Shown: positions 10,187 through 20,027, numbered from the stretch's first letter. The stretch: DNA of 64,000 nucleotides from Ophioceras dolichostomum (GCA_003049485.1 PYST01000012.1:66682-130681); one strand, 5' to 3'. Notes: generated by a model not told the origin, from the sequence alone. Numbers and translations: made by a program.

Positions 10187-10724
10187 TCATAGCACCTTCT
10201 GAACCAGCTCCAGGACGTCGAAAAAGGCCTCTCGCTCGCCATCGGCTTTCCGCAGCCCCAGACCCAAGACGAGGGTCCGTTTGTCGTCCGGATCTCTTGC
10301 AGCCAGGAACCCGGCTATCTGGGCGGCGTAGAGCTGCCCGATCGTCTCGCGCTCCTCGCCGCCGGCCCCGAGGAGGGTAGTGGCCGTCAGATGTGCTGGC
10401 GGCAGGGACCCGATGTTCGACCTCGGCATGGCCATATCAAGCATCGCCGCCGATGGGGCTGACAGCTGGACTTGGACCTACGAAGAGGATACGATTGTCA
10501 GTCCATGGTTATGGAAGGGACAAGACTAGGCCAAGAGCCTCTTAGATAGAGATTTCGAGGAACTTCAGTACCCATTGCGCCAGGCGTCCATCCTGAGTTA
10601 GGGTGACGAGAATCTTGTCGGAGAAGCTGATGGACGAGGCTTCCGTGGGCACACCATCCACCGTCCCGGTTGCAGTCCGAGACGGCGCCGGAAAGACGTC
10701 AGTCCTGGCCGCTTCAGCTGACAT
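10187..10724 (-). CDS. Proteasome assembly chaperone 3 (PAC3/PSMG3-like)
   Basis: Minus-strand exons 10724–10572 and 10477–10187 encode 147 residues. A 94-bp intron (GTACTG…TAG) lies after TGG, joining AQW to VQVQL. The ATG is at 10724–10722; a GTG two codons earlier is not a start in fungi. The pattern matches PAC3 (yeast Irc25/Poc3). There is an N-terminal strand pair containing GTVDGVPTEASSISFSDKIL, the VTLTQDGRLAQWVQVQLS strand, a THTLLG-like turn read here as TATTLLG, and the C-terminal helix with GLGLRKADGEREAFFDVLE. PAC3 pairs with PAC4 to guide alpha-ring assembly of the 20S proteasome. The identification rests on overall pattern, since no catalytic motif exists. It shares a 350-bp divergent promoter with DHR1. 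Confidence 0.75.
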
Positions 10725-11074
10725 GGCCACCTAGGTACGGTATCATCTAGGGCCAAACGCAGGAATAAAGACGAGGTTTTTTTATGTTGACTGTTGGTGA
10801 GGTGCAAGTTCCGTCTGTCAACGTGACTGTGAGGGTGCCTAGTAAAATGGACCTGAATGTTATGTCGTCGCCAGGTACTACCCAATCGGGATTAAACCTT
10901 CTTGTGCCAAGACGCGACCGCTCAATACCCCACCATTGGTGTCATTCAAGATGGCAGAATTCTGAAGGCGGTCAAAATTTTCGATTCGGTTGCAAATCCC
11001 AGCCGTCGTCGACCTACCTAGTCGGTCTGCTTGATTCCTAGGCATTCTGAGTGGTTGTATAGCTGGCCGTTACC
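10725..11074. promoter_or_regulatory. 350-bp bidirectional promoter between PAC3 and DHR1
   Basis: This short interval lies between two divergent ATGs. It holds CCACCTAGGTACGGTA (10727–10742), a copy of the dispersed TACCTAGGTA motif in the PAC3 leader, and an AAAATTTT element at 10974–10981 on the DHR1 side. Confidence 0.6.
10974..10981. promoter_or_regulatory. AAAATTTT (RRPE-like) element upstream of DHR1
   Basis: The context is GGTCAAAATTTTCGATT. It lies 94 bp before the DHR1 ATG, nearly the same distance as the copy in front of ALB1. RRPE function is inferred from the yeast ribosome-biogenesis regulon. Confidence 0.45.
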
Positions 11075-14000
11075 ATGCCGCCGAAATTTGTGCCTCGACA
11101 AAGGAAACGCAAGGTGCTGGCGCGGGAAGCCGCCCAAAAGGAGGCAGCCCAAGCGAACGAGCAGACCACGGACCCCTCCAGCACCAGCACTATCAAGGGC
11201 CAGTTCCCCGTCAGCAAAAAGAAGGCGAAGCGACTAGAGAAATATATCGAAAATAAGTTGAGGAAAGACGAGACTCGAGACTTGCTCGCAAAGCTTGCAG
11301 CGAACAAGATCGACACTTCCCTTTTCTCCAGCACCAGTCAACTTGGCCAAACCAAGCAGACCAAGAAGCAGGCACTGTGTCAGGCCCTCAAGGAGGAGAA
11401 AGCTGGCCTTGCCTTGGGCCAGTCTTCCAGACAGGAACTCCTCTACAGGAAACGCGAGGGTTCGAGCGAAGATGACTCGAGCACTATCGAAGAGGAGGGC
11501 CCCGAAAAAGGAGGCATGTTGGATAGTGTGGACTGGGCTCCTTCCAACACGGACATTCCTACCTCCGGATCTCAGCCGGCTCCCCTGATCGCGGGCTCGG
11601 GCTTGAAACGTCCCCTTGAGGTTGACGACGGTGGCCGTCCTATCATCAAGAAACGCCAAAAACGGGGAGGAGTTAAGTCTAAAATTAGTCTTGCGAGGCC
11701 ACTTGCAAAGACGAGCCCGGACTTGGATGACGAATGGACAGGCTTCAGTGAAGAAGGCGGCTCCGAAGCTAGCAGTGGCTTGTCTCATCAAGATGACGAC
11801 AGCCTGGCCGACAGCTCCGAAGAGGATACAAGCTCTGACGGGTCTTCGGAAGACGACTCTGACGATTCCGGTTCTGGTTCAGACGCCGAAGAAAGCGGCG
11901 ATGAGACCCGAGGGCCATCAGGTTTCAAGGCATGGGTCGAAGCGCAGAGGAACCAAGCCCTGGGACATGAGCCCGACGACCCCGCCTCGAGAATACTCGA
12001 CATTCCGCGTCCAGCGAATTTCCAGCCGCGTCCGGTGGAGCAGGATCCCCTCCCTTTTGAGCTTCAGCCAACACAGAACACGGAACGAAAGGCATTTAGT
12101 GTTGAAGTTACTCGGACACCACAAATACAAGCTTCGCGACTCGCGCTGCCCGTAGTCGCGGAGGAGCAACGGATCATGGAAGCGATTCATAACCACAACG
12201 TTGTGGTGATCTGCGGCGCCACAGGATCTGGAAAAACGACGCAACTTCCGCAGTTCTTATTCGAGGCTGGATATGGATCTCCCGGCTCACCGACCCCTGG
12301 CATGATCGGGATCACTCAACCCAGGCGAGTGGCTGCCGTGAGCATGTCCAAACGAGTTGCGCAGGAGCTTGGAGACAAGTCCCAACTCGTGGGCTACCAG
12401 ATTCGCTTCGAGGGCACTGTCGACCCAGGAACCGCTGTGAAGTTCATGACTGACGGCGTTCTCCTTCGAGAGGCAGCAGAAGACCTTGCTCTGAGGAAGT
12501 ATTCTGCAATCATCATCGACGAAGCGCACGAGCGGAGCGTCAACACAGACGTTCTCATCGGCATGCTCAGCCGAGTTGTCAAGCTCAGGGCCGAGTTGGC
12601 TCAGGAAGACCCATCATTTAAGCCCCTGAAGCTCATCATCATGTCGGCCACTCTGCGTATCGAGGATCTTACTATGAACCCCAAGCTCTTCCCGACGCCG
12701 CCCCCGGTGCTGGAGGTTGAGGGGAGGCAGTTTCCTGTCACAGTTCACTTCTCGCGGAGGACGCATCACGACTATGTGGGGGACTCATTCCGGAAGATTT
12801 GTAGGGGCCATAGGAAGCTACCCCCTGGAGGAATGCTCGTTTTCTTGACTGGCCAGAGTGAGATTGTCCAGCTCGGGAAGCGACTGAAGCTGGAATTCAA
12901 CGGGACAACCTCGGTGGATGGGCCGAAAGTCAGGTTATCAACAAGCGAGGCCCCCATGGAGGCAGAGGACATCGAGTTCTCCCACGTGGATGAGGCAGCA
13001 ACCGACGATTACGTTGACGATGATGACGACGATGGAAATGAGGAGGGGGACTGGGAAGAAGAGAAGCCTGAGTTCGAGATCGAGGACGAGGAGGCTGGCT
13101 CAGGCCCGGCACGGGTGCATGTGCTGCCCCTCTTCTCACTCCTACCCACGAAAGATCAGATGCGAGTGTTCGAGCCTCCGCCTGACGGCTCCCGGCTCAT
13201 CGTACTCGCGACAAACGTGGCTGAGACGAGTTTGACTATTCCTGGAATCCGCTACGTCTTCGACTGTGGTAGGTCGAAGGAGCGCCAGTACGACCAGCTG
13301 ACTGGGGTCCAGAGCTTCGAGGTTGGCTGGATCAGCAAGGCGAGCGCGAACCAGCGGGCTGGCCGAGCCGGACGCACAGGACCGGGCCACTGCTACAGGA
13401 TGTACTCTTCGGCAGTCTACGAGAGGGACTTCACGGAGTTTGCAGTCCCTGAAATCATGCGGATGTCGCTCGAAGGGGTGATCCTGCAGCTTAAGGCCAT
13501 GAATCTGCACCACGTGGTGAACTTCCCGTTTCCCACTCGGCCCGAGCGGCAGAGCATCGTCAAAGCCGAGAAGCTCCTGTCTTACCTGTCGGCAGTGGCG
13601 GACGAGGGCCGCGTCACTCAAGTCGGACGCACCATGTCCATCTTCCCCCTGTCGCCCCGCTTCTCCCGCATCCTTCTGATAGGGCATCTCCACGACTGCC
13701 TGCCGTACACCATCACCATGGTCGCCGCGCTGTCGGTGGCAGAAATCTTCATACAAGAGAACCAGGCGATCCCCGCGGCGGCGGCCAGGGCGGAAGGCGA
13801 AATCCGCACCAACGAGGACATCCAGGCGGAGAACAAGCAGGCCGCGGCCAGGGAGGCCTTCAACGCTGCGCACAAGAACTTCTGCTTCCTCGACGACAAG
13901 TCGGACGCGATCAAGCTGCTCCAGGTGCTCGGCGAGTTCGCGCACGAGCCCACGGAGGAGTGGTGCGAGAAGCGCTTCGTCCGCTTCAAGGTGCTCCAGG

Positions 14001-14728
14001 AAGCGCAGAAGCTGCGGCAGCAGATCGTGCAGCTGCTCAAGACCAACATCCCGTCGTCGTTCGGGAACCTCGTCTTCGAGGACAGGCTGGAGCCGCCGAC
14101 CCCGAAGCAGGTCTCGGCGCTGAAGCAGATGGTCGCGGCGGGCTTCATCGACCACGTCGCCATCCGCGCGGACAAGGCGCCCGTGCCGCCCGAGATGGGC
14201 CGGACGCCGCGCCGCGCCATCGACGTCCCCTACGTCCCGCTCATACCCCTCGAGACGAGTGGTAGTCCCGAAGAAGATAACAACAGCAGCCGCCTCGTCT
14301 ACATCCACCCGTCCTCGCCGCTCGCGCACCGCAGCACGGCGGAGTGCCCTGACTACATCGTGTACTCGTACCTCCAGCGCTCTGCAACGTCTGGCCCCAT
14401 GGTGGACGTTGGCTTTGGCAAAGAAGGAGAGGGCGAGCAGGCGCAGGCGCAGCAACAGAAGAAGCAGCACAGTCCCCACCCCAAGATCAGGATGCACTCG
14501 CTCACGGACGTCACGGGCGCGCAGCTGGCGGCGCTCGCGAAGGGCACGCCGCTCATCAGCTACGGGAAGCCTGTCAAGGTCGTGAGCGAGGCGGACTGGG
14601 GCAAGACGCGCGAGTGCTGGGTCGTGCCCTACCTGAAGGCGGAGGGGACGGGCGGGATGGGCTGGCCGTTGCCGATGAAGAAGGTGAAGCAGAGGAAGAT
14701 GCCTGGTAAGGGGTGGGTTGTGGATTAA
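11075..14728 (+). CDS. DEAH-box RNA helicase DHR1/ECM16 (DHX37 family)
   Basis: One exon of 1217 codons starting at ATG 11075 (TTACCATGCC). The N-terminal quarter is charged and disordered with acidic Ser/Asp runs. The helicase core follows: Walker A GATGSGKT at 381–388, TQPRRVAAVSMSKRVA, DEAH at 482–485, SAT near 523, TNVAETSLTIPG, and QRAGRAGRTGPGHCYRM near 760. As in yeast Dhr1, an acidic insert (Asp-rich, about 648–683) splits the second RecA domain. Helicase-associated winged-helix, ratchet and OB-fold regions fill the rest. Dhr1 separates U3 snoRNA from 18S pre-rRNA during small-subunit maturation and acts in the nucleolus. The length is close to yeast Ecm16 (1267). An RRPE-like element in the promoter fits this role. 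It is divergent from PAC3. Confidence 0.93.
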   Translation: MPPKFVPRQRKRKVLAREAAQKEAAQANEQTTDPSSTSTIKGQFPVSKKKAKRLEKYIENKLRKDETRDLLAKLAANKIDTSLFSSTSQLGQTKQTKKQALCQALKEEKAGLALGQSSRQELLYRKREGSSEDDSSTIEEEGPEKGGMLDSVDWAPSNTDIPTSGSQPAPLIAGSGLKRPLEVDDGGRPIIKKRQKRGGVKSKISLARPLAKTSPDLDDEWTGFSEEGGSEASSGLSHQDDDSLADSSEEDTSSDGSSEDDSDDSGSGSDAEESGDETRGPSGFKAWVEAQRNQALGHEPDDPASRILDIPRPANFQPRPVEQDPLPFELQPTQNTERKAFSVEVTRTPQIQASRLALPVVAEEQRIMEAIHNHNVVVICGATGSGKTTQLPQFLFEAGYGSPGSPTPGMIGITQPRRVAAVSMSKRVAQELGDKSQLVGYQIRFEGTVDPGTAVKFMTDGVLLREAAEDLALRKYSAIIIDEAHERSVNTDVLIGMLSRVVKLRAELAQEDPSFKPLKLIIMSATLRIEDLTMNPKLFPTPPPVLEVEGRQFPVTVHFSRRTHHDYVGDSFRKICRGHRKLPPGGMLVFLTGQSEIVQLGKRLKLEFNGTTSVDGPKVRLSTSEAPMEAEDIEFSHVDEAATDDYVDDDDDDGNEEGDWEEEKPEFEIEDEEAGSGPARVHVLPLFSLLPTKDQMRVFEPPPDGSRLIVLATNVAETSLTIPGIRYVFDCGRSKERQYDQLTGVQSFEVGWISKASANQRAGRAGRTGPGHCYRMYSSAVYERDFTEFAVPEIMRMSLEGVILQLKAMNLHHVVNFPFPTRPERQSIVKAEKLLSYLSAVADEGRVTQVGRTMSIFPLSPRFSRILLIGHLHDCLPYTITMVAALSVAEIFIQENQAIPAAAARAEGEIRTNEDIQAENKQAAAREAFNAAHKNFCFLDDKSDAIKLLQVLGEFAHEPTEEWCEKRFVRFKVLQEAQKLRQQIVQLLKTNIPSSFGNLVFEDRLEPPTPKQVSALKQMVAAGFIDHVAIRADKAPVPPEMGRTPRRAIDVPYVPLIPLETSGSPEEDNNSSRLVYIHPSSPLAHRSTAECPDYIVYSYLQRSATSGPMVDVGFGKEGEGEQAQAQQQKKQHSPHPKIRMHSLTDVTGAQLAALAKGTPLISYGKPVKVVSEADWGKTRECWVVPYLKAEGTGGMGWPLPMKKVKQRKMPGKGWVVD

Positions 14729-15537
14729 TCGCCACTCCCTAACCCAAGGATTTAAGGATAAACGTAGCTCCTGTAATCAAAACGGGTCTTGCCGTCTGTC
14801 TCTGATGTTCATGCCAAAATCTGGTTCTGTGGTTTTGAGTGACGAGCTCGGGATCCGGGATCTGGGAATCCGTCTTGACCTGCGCCGGTTCGTGGGGGTT
14901 TGCTTCCCGTCCCACTCGTGTTCGGGATCGGTACCGAAGAAAAAAGAAGCCTCGATGTGGGCTCCGTTGTGCAAAGGGAATAGTTCAATGCGGTACACGG
15001 CCGCTCCATCCGGGCGGTCCGGCTGAGAAAAAACGTGGATCTACGTAAGGTAGGTGCCATTTTCCTACTCCAATTCGTGCTTCGCGGTTGATTGCAGCCG
15101 CTCTGCTTGAGACTTGAGAAGTGGTGGGTGGGGGTCGCCCGGTCCATCTCACCACCTATCTGGATAGTCCCGTCCAAATAGTGAGCAAGAAAGGAAAGAT
15201 GGACGGACAACCACCCGATTTAGGCCCGGCGGTACTAAACAGGAACGTAGGATGGATGGAGAGTCTGAGGGACATGAAGAGTATCAGGTCATAAGTTGGA
15301 TGGTGCGGGAATTCGTAAGTAAGTTTGGAAGCTGTGTTCCAGAATGCCTCAAAAGGGGAAGCAGTCGCCCCATAGTATGGTCGGTCAGGCGCGTGTCACG
15401 ACGACTTCACCCACGCGCAAGCAGAGGGAGACGCTCAGGGAAATACCATCCTCATCCTCTCTGTCGACAATCAAGAAGCTGTTTTACTATTAGTACTCAT
15501 TTTACGTTGGTGGTCTAACAGTTTTCCAGATATTATC
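14729..15537. other. Intergenic region between DHR1 and the SDR gene
   Basis: I see no gene in these 809 bp. Short open frames on both strands lack recognisable content. A TCTACGTAAGGTAGGTGCC stretch near 15040 resembles the dispersed TACCTAGGTA motif. The right part should contain the promoter of the short-chain dehydrogenase. Confidence 0.45.
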
Positions 15538-17220
15538 ATGTCTCTATTCCCGGGAGTCGCCGTCATCACAGGGGCTGCCAATGGTGAGTTCTGTTCCATT
15601 TGTGAAACTCTTCACGAAGTCGCACGTGCTCCTTGCAACAGTACCGGCGGATTTCGAGCAGAATTTCAAGGCTGCAAGTGATGATGATAGGATCTGAGCT
15701 ACCGATGATCTGAGGTACCGCAGAAAGGGCCGTCTTCCGGGCTCTGGTGAGGTGGCATTGATTCAGGGGTGGTTTTGGTGGTTTAGAGCGATCACTTACA
15801 CGACGTCTTTCGTCCAGGCATCGGCCGGCAATGCGCCATCTCCTTCGCAGCCGAGGGCTGCACGCGCATCGCTCTCCTCGACAAGGACGAGGAGGGTATG
15901 TCGGAGACGTCCCGACTGTGCAAGGAGCAAGCACCCTCATCGTCAACATCGGAATCGGAATCGACGTCACAACAAACATCATTAGAATCATCAGCCTTGC
16001 TATCGCAGTCGACGATGTCGTCCAGCGCGGCGACGATGCAGTCGCAGTCGCAGTTGTCGTCGTCGTCGTCGACGAGGACGCCGCCACAGCCGCCGTTTTA
16101 TAACGTATCGTGCCGCACCTTCATCATCCCCTGCGACGTCAGCCAGGAGAACGAGGTGGAGGCGTCGATGGACTGCGTGATCGAGGAGTGGGGCCGCATC
16201 GACTACGCCGTGAACTGCGCGGGGATGTTCAGCAGGACCGGCCCGTCCTGCCGGACCTTCTCGGGCGACTTCGACCTGATCACGGCGGTGAACTACAGGG
16301 GTACCTGGTTGTGCGCCCGCGCCGAAGTCACTCGCATGAAGACGCAGGAGCCGCTGGCCACGCATGACGGCCGCCCCGGCAACAGAGGGTCGATCGTAAA
16401 TATAGGAAGCATGATGTCTTGGCCGAAATCCCGTGAGTGGAAAAGGCCTTTGCCTGCCTCCCTCCCAGAGCTGGTACTGAGTGTTCCCCGCCCCGACATG
16501 TCAGGGAGGGGGGGGGACAAAGGAGACCGCTGACGCAGTGAACTCTGTGTGCATCCTGGGCCGTGATAGCGGCCAATAACGCTTCGGGAGCGGCCATCGT
16601 CAGCTTGACGAAGAACGACGCGTTGAACGTGAGTGTTTCGTCCACTTAGCTGCATTTCCCCTCCCTTCCTGTCAAGAAACCTTGCCGATGCTCCCTCCCA
16701 GCCGTGTAGAGAGAAAAGCACGACTAATGGAGTGACTGCAGCATTCCCAAGACAACATCCGAATCAATTGCGTCTGCCCCGGAATAATCAGGTAGGTCTC
16801 CCTCGGGCCGTGGCCGAGTGTTCAGAGCCGGCCGGCTTCGTCTCTCTTCACGGCTAGAGCGGAAAGAAAGAAGAGGAGCGACACTTGCTGACAGTTTCGA
16901 TACTTTCGTACCTACTCACCCCGCCGGGTCCATTGTCATGAAGCACGTCGATGATAACGGGTACGTCCGATAATGACCCCATGGTCGCCCGTGCGCCGAT
17001 GAAGCGCAAGGGCACCGCCCAGGAGGTGGCAGACGCCGTGCTATTCCTATGCAGCCCGAAGGCTACCTTCATCCAAGGGGCATCGTTGGTAGGTCCACCC
17101 TGGTTTCCTTCAGGCGTGTCCGCTTGCTCCTTGTTCAGGAGCATATCATGGCATGGGAACTGACAGGTATCGATCTGTCTCTTCTTGTAGGTTGTCGATG
17201 GAGGATACACGATCAACTAA
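15538..17220 (+). CDS. Short-chain dehydrogenase/reductase, probable inactive form
   Basis: Six exons (15538–15583, 15818–16432, 16570–16628, 16742–16791, 16944–17088, 17191–17220) give 314 residues. The frame is kept across all joins, ending VVDGGYTIN. The Rossmann motif TGAANGIG (11–18), NCAG, the ITAVN catalytic-Asn block, NIGS and the CVCPGII segment define a classical SDR. Two things are abnormal. First, a run of about 55 Ser/Thr/Gln residues (nt about 15930–16100) is inserted between LCKEQ and NVSCRTF. Second, where YxxxK should stand the sequence reads PANNASGAAIV, so Tyr is N223 and Lys is G227. The protein probably cannot catalyse the usual hydride transfer. It could be a pseudoenzyme or a decaying gene. 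The acceptor at 16943 is the least certain boundary. Substrate unknown. Confidence 0.65.
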
Positions 17221-17611
17221 GGGAGAGAAAGCAGAGAAGGGCCACTGTAGTTCCGGCCCATCGATGTGTGACTTGTTGGGGGTGTGCATTGCAAGGCGCT
17301 CGGCCAGGTTGGTACCTGGGAGGTTTTCAGTATGGAATGTTGTATAGAGCATTGTACTTTCGTTCCCGTAAGCAAGAGGCCCTTTTGCAAGGGATAGCAT
17401 GGTAGTAGGAGTACAGTAAGTTTATCAGAACTCTATTGCTCGCTGTTTTCAGCTTATTTTTGAGGTAACTTCACGCTTCAAGGGTATCGTGCGAGAACAT
17501 ACATGAAGGGCCAGAATAATGCAACTCTCCAGCTGCATAACGCCACCACCGCCGTAGTTTACCCAACCGTTGAAGGACGCCGTAGTACAAATAGACGAAT
17601 GGATGGGCCTG
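17221..17611. other. Convergent 3' region between the SDR gene and MED6
   Basis: 391 bp between two stop codons on opposite strands. It presumably holds two 3' UTRs. I see no gene or repeat. Confidence 0.5.
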
Positions 17612-18703
17612 TCATGACGGGGTCGTGCCGCCCTTGCTCTTCCGCCTCCTTGGCTTGGGCGGACCGCCAGCGCCAGTCCTTCCAGGCTTCTCTGCCTTGC
17701 CGTCCCGGCTCAGCGGGCTGTTGTCTGCCAGCGTCTTAAGCATCGGCAGGCCCATGCCGGCGGCGACGGGGCCAGCGGAGAGCTGTGTCGGCTTATCCTT
17801 GCGCCCCGTGGACGACAGGTGAAAGTCGCCAGGCTTGCCCGTGATGGGATTCTCGTCCATGTACTCCCCGCCGTAGCGCGTGTGGATCGCGAACGACTCC
17901 TCGGCTAGGCGTGAGTCTGGTGCGCCGAGGGGCGCCGCGGCGGCGGCGCGGTCATTGGTTTTCGGTTTGCCGCCGTTAGCGACGCTGCCGGTGCTGCCAA
18001 TGACTTCTGGCATGGGGGTCGGCTCTTTGGACTCTAGCATGCCTCGGGGTCGGAGGGGGTTAGGCGCAGTTGCTGCTACCGTCTTGTACCTCCGGCCGGT
18101 GGCGGGCGTCCATTTTTGTATTTGGTCGACGGCGGGGAAGATCTTGCTTATAGCGGAGGAGATGGTAACCTGTTCCCCAAATCGTATGTTAGTCCTTGGG
18201 ATCGTAGTCAGGCAGGCAACAAGCACAAAAGGAGAACCCACGATTCTGGCGTTGAGAATGTCTGTAAACGCAGGGGCTGTGTAGATGTTCTCCCCAACCA
18301 CGAAGAAGTCGGCGTGGACTTCGATGTCGTCCTGCGCGGGGACCTCGACGCCGCCGATGAAGTCCGTCTTGCCCTTCCTCCGTGTCTGCTTGCGAATGAC
18401 CCAGACGCCGGTCCCCACTCCCGGCCCGCTCTCAGCTGGTTCCTGCGCGACGATGTACTCCAGCCCGGACATCTCGCGGAGGCGGGCCTCGAAGGCCGTC
18501 CTCGTCGCGAAGATGTGCTGCTGGGAGTAGTTACCCAATGCCTGCGAGTAGACGACCGCGTTGTTGGACGTTCTGTCGAAGAAGGGGGACTCGGAGAAGT
18601 AGAAGAGGATCGAGTTGGCGTGGATGCCCCCGTTCAAGGCAACCCACTGCGGCGAGCTCCATTGGATCTCGTCCAGCGGCGATTCGCCCTTGGACGACTC
18701 CAT
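17612..18703 (-). CDS. MED6: Mediator complex subunit 6
   Basis: Minus-strand exons 18703–18242 and 18169–17612 give 339 residues. The 72-bp intron (GTGGGT…CTAAC…AACAG) happens to be open and a multiple of three, so an unspliced reading would add 24 false residues (GSPFVLVACLTTIP and neighbours) in the middle of the domain. Spliced, the protein shows the MED6 signature: DEIQWSSPQWV, ANSILFYFSESPFFDRTSNN near the N-terminus, then GLEYIVAQEP, VWVIRKQTRR, DDIEVHADFFVVGENIYTAPAF and ISSAISKIFP. The C-terminal 130 residues are Pro/Lys-rich and unstructured. MED6 sits in the Mediator head and links it to RNA polymerase II pre-initiation complexes. It shares a 400-bp divergent promoter with the MMTAG2-like gene. 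Confidence 0.92.
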   Translation of the reverse strand: MESSKGESPLDEIQWSSPQWVALNGGIHANSILFYFSESPFFDRTSNNAVVYSQALGNYSQQHIFATRTAFEARLREMSGLEYIVAQEPAESGPGVGTGVWVIRKQTRRKGKTDFIGGVEVPAQDDIEVHADFFVVGENIYTAPAFTDILNARIVGSPFVLVACLTTIPRTNIRFGEQVTISSAISKIFPAVDQIQKWTPATGRRYKTVAATAPNPLRPRGMLESKEPTPMPEVIGSTGSVANGGKPKTNDRAAAAAPLGAPDSRLAEESFAIHTRYGGEYMDENPITGKPGDFHLSSTGRKDKPTQLSAGPVAAGMGLPMLKTLADNSPLSRDGKAEKPGRTGAGGPPKPRRRKSKGGTTPS

Positions 18704-19103
18704 CTTTTCGACCTGTGGCGACGTCTGTTACGCGCAATGAAGGGCGTTCGGTAGTGCCGCAAACACGTTGGGGTGGACTCTCGCACTGTTTATGCTCTCT
18801 GGTTGGGGAGGGGTGTTTGTTGCGTATCAGCGCCGCTACGGAATACAGGGCTGAATTCAGAGCAGTGCTGTGGGACCGGTCACCGCTATGGGTCCGGGGT
18901 TACAGCGCCAGACCGCTAATGTGGGTCGCTGAAGTTTAGCATCCTCCTGTCGTGAATGTATTTTCTAATCGAAGCAGCTTTTGCTAAACTCGCTTCGTCA
19001 CATCAGACATAAACACACCCCGATCGCATTTGTGGCACGGAATATCCTCGAGATCTTATTATTTCTCGTCAAGTTCATCACCCCAGCACGTCACGCCGTG
19101 TAG
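18704..19103. promoter_or_regulatory. Bidirectional promoter between MED6 and the MMTAG2-like gene
   Basis: 400 bp between divergent ATGs. No obvious TATA box is seen on either strand, and there is no further gene. Confidence 0.5.
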
Positions 19104-20027
19104 ATGGATCTCCTCAACACCGTCCGCAAATCTGGCTCCCGTGGAGGGGTGAACTTCAGTTGGGAGGACGTCGCGACCTCGGCCCATCGCGAGAATTACC
19201 TGGGCCACAGCATAAAGGCCCCTGTCGGACGCTGGCAAAACGGACGCGACCTTACCTGGTACGCAAAAGCTGGAAACAGCGCGGCGCCATCGGGTTCCGC
19301 GACGGCTGGAGACTCCAACGAGACGGACGAAGAACGACAAGCCCGGGAGAGACGCGATGAGCTTCGCAAGATCAAAGAGGCCGAGGAGGATGCGATCGCA
19401 CGCGTGCTGGGCTTGCCTGTAGTGCCACGCGATGCATCTGGTGTAAACACTGTGGAAGTTGCGCCCACGCGCTCGGCGGATAGAGGCGGGCTACAGGACA
19501 GTGGTAAGGGCGCTGATTCCTCTGCCGGAGCCCCGAATGACCGACGCAAAAGTGGCCACCGAACAAAGGAGCACCATCGCGACCCCGAGGACAGACGGCG
19601 CAGGCGGAAGTACCGCGACAGGAGCAGAAGCCGGAGCAGAAGCCGGAGCAGAGACCGAGACAGACGACATCATCGGCATTCGAGGCGGCGAGACAACTCT
19701 ACGGAGGACAAGCGACGCTATGATTATCACCACGACGATAGGAGGAGGAGGAGGAGCCGGAGCCGGAGCCGGAGCCCAAGCCGAAGCCGAAGTCATGATC
19801 GCAGTCGCCGTGGAGATGGTGAGGATTCAACACATCCACGAAGCTTCGACAGAGCTCAAAGTGTCAGCCACGACAGGGAAGGGCGACAGCGGCAACGGAG
19901 CAGAAGCAGGGACCCTAGCCGACGAAAACCTATAGAAGGAAGACGGAGTCGAAGCCCCAGACGGGATCATAGGCTAGACCGTAACCGTGATCGAAATCGG
20001 CATCGGGGCAAAGAGGAAGGGTACTGA
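19104..20027 (+). CDS. MMTAG2-domain (C1orf35-like) SR-rich nuclear protein
   Basis: A single exon of 307 codons. The first about 60 residues match the MMTAG2 (C1orf35) N-terminal domain: GGVNFSWEDVATSAHRENYL, then LGHSIKAPVGRWQNGRDLTWYAK. A charged helix (about 74–100, EERQARERRDELRKIKEAEE) ends in ARVLGLP, as in the animal proteins. The remaining half is Arg/Ser/Asp-rich with many RS, RD and SR dipeptides (for example DRSRSRSRSRSRDRDRR near 170–190), like splicing-associated RS domains. The family is poorly characterised; the human protein is a nuclear phosphoprotein. A role in mRNA processing is inferred from the RS tail only. It is divergent from MED6. Confidence 0.8.
   Translation: MDLLNTVRKSGSRGGVNFSWEDVATSAHRENYLGHSIKAPVGRWQNGRDLTWYAKAGNSAAPSGSATAGDSNETDEERQARERRDELRKIKEAEEDAIARVLGLPVVPRDASGVNTVEVAPTRSADRGGLQDSGKGADSSAGAPNDRRKSGHRTKEHHRDPEDRRRRRKYRDRSRSRSRSRSRDRDRRHHRHSRRRDNSTEDKRRYDYHHDDRRRRRSRSRSRSPSRSRSHDRSRRGDGEDSTHPRSFDRAQSVSHDREGRQRQRSRSRDPSRRKPIEGRRSRSPRRDHRLDRNRDRNRHRGKEEGY

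Noticed and set aside
13142..14497. 451-codon open frame opposite DHR1
   Set aside because: An antisense shadow rich in Arg, Leu and Asp; the DHR1 helicase motifs are on the other strand.
15896..16105. An intron removing the Ser-rich stretch of the SDR, starting at GTATGT 15896
   Set aside because: It would also delete the conserved SETSRLCKEQ helix, and the available acceptors lead to a stop or wrong frame. Kept only as a point for RNA-seq.
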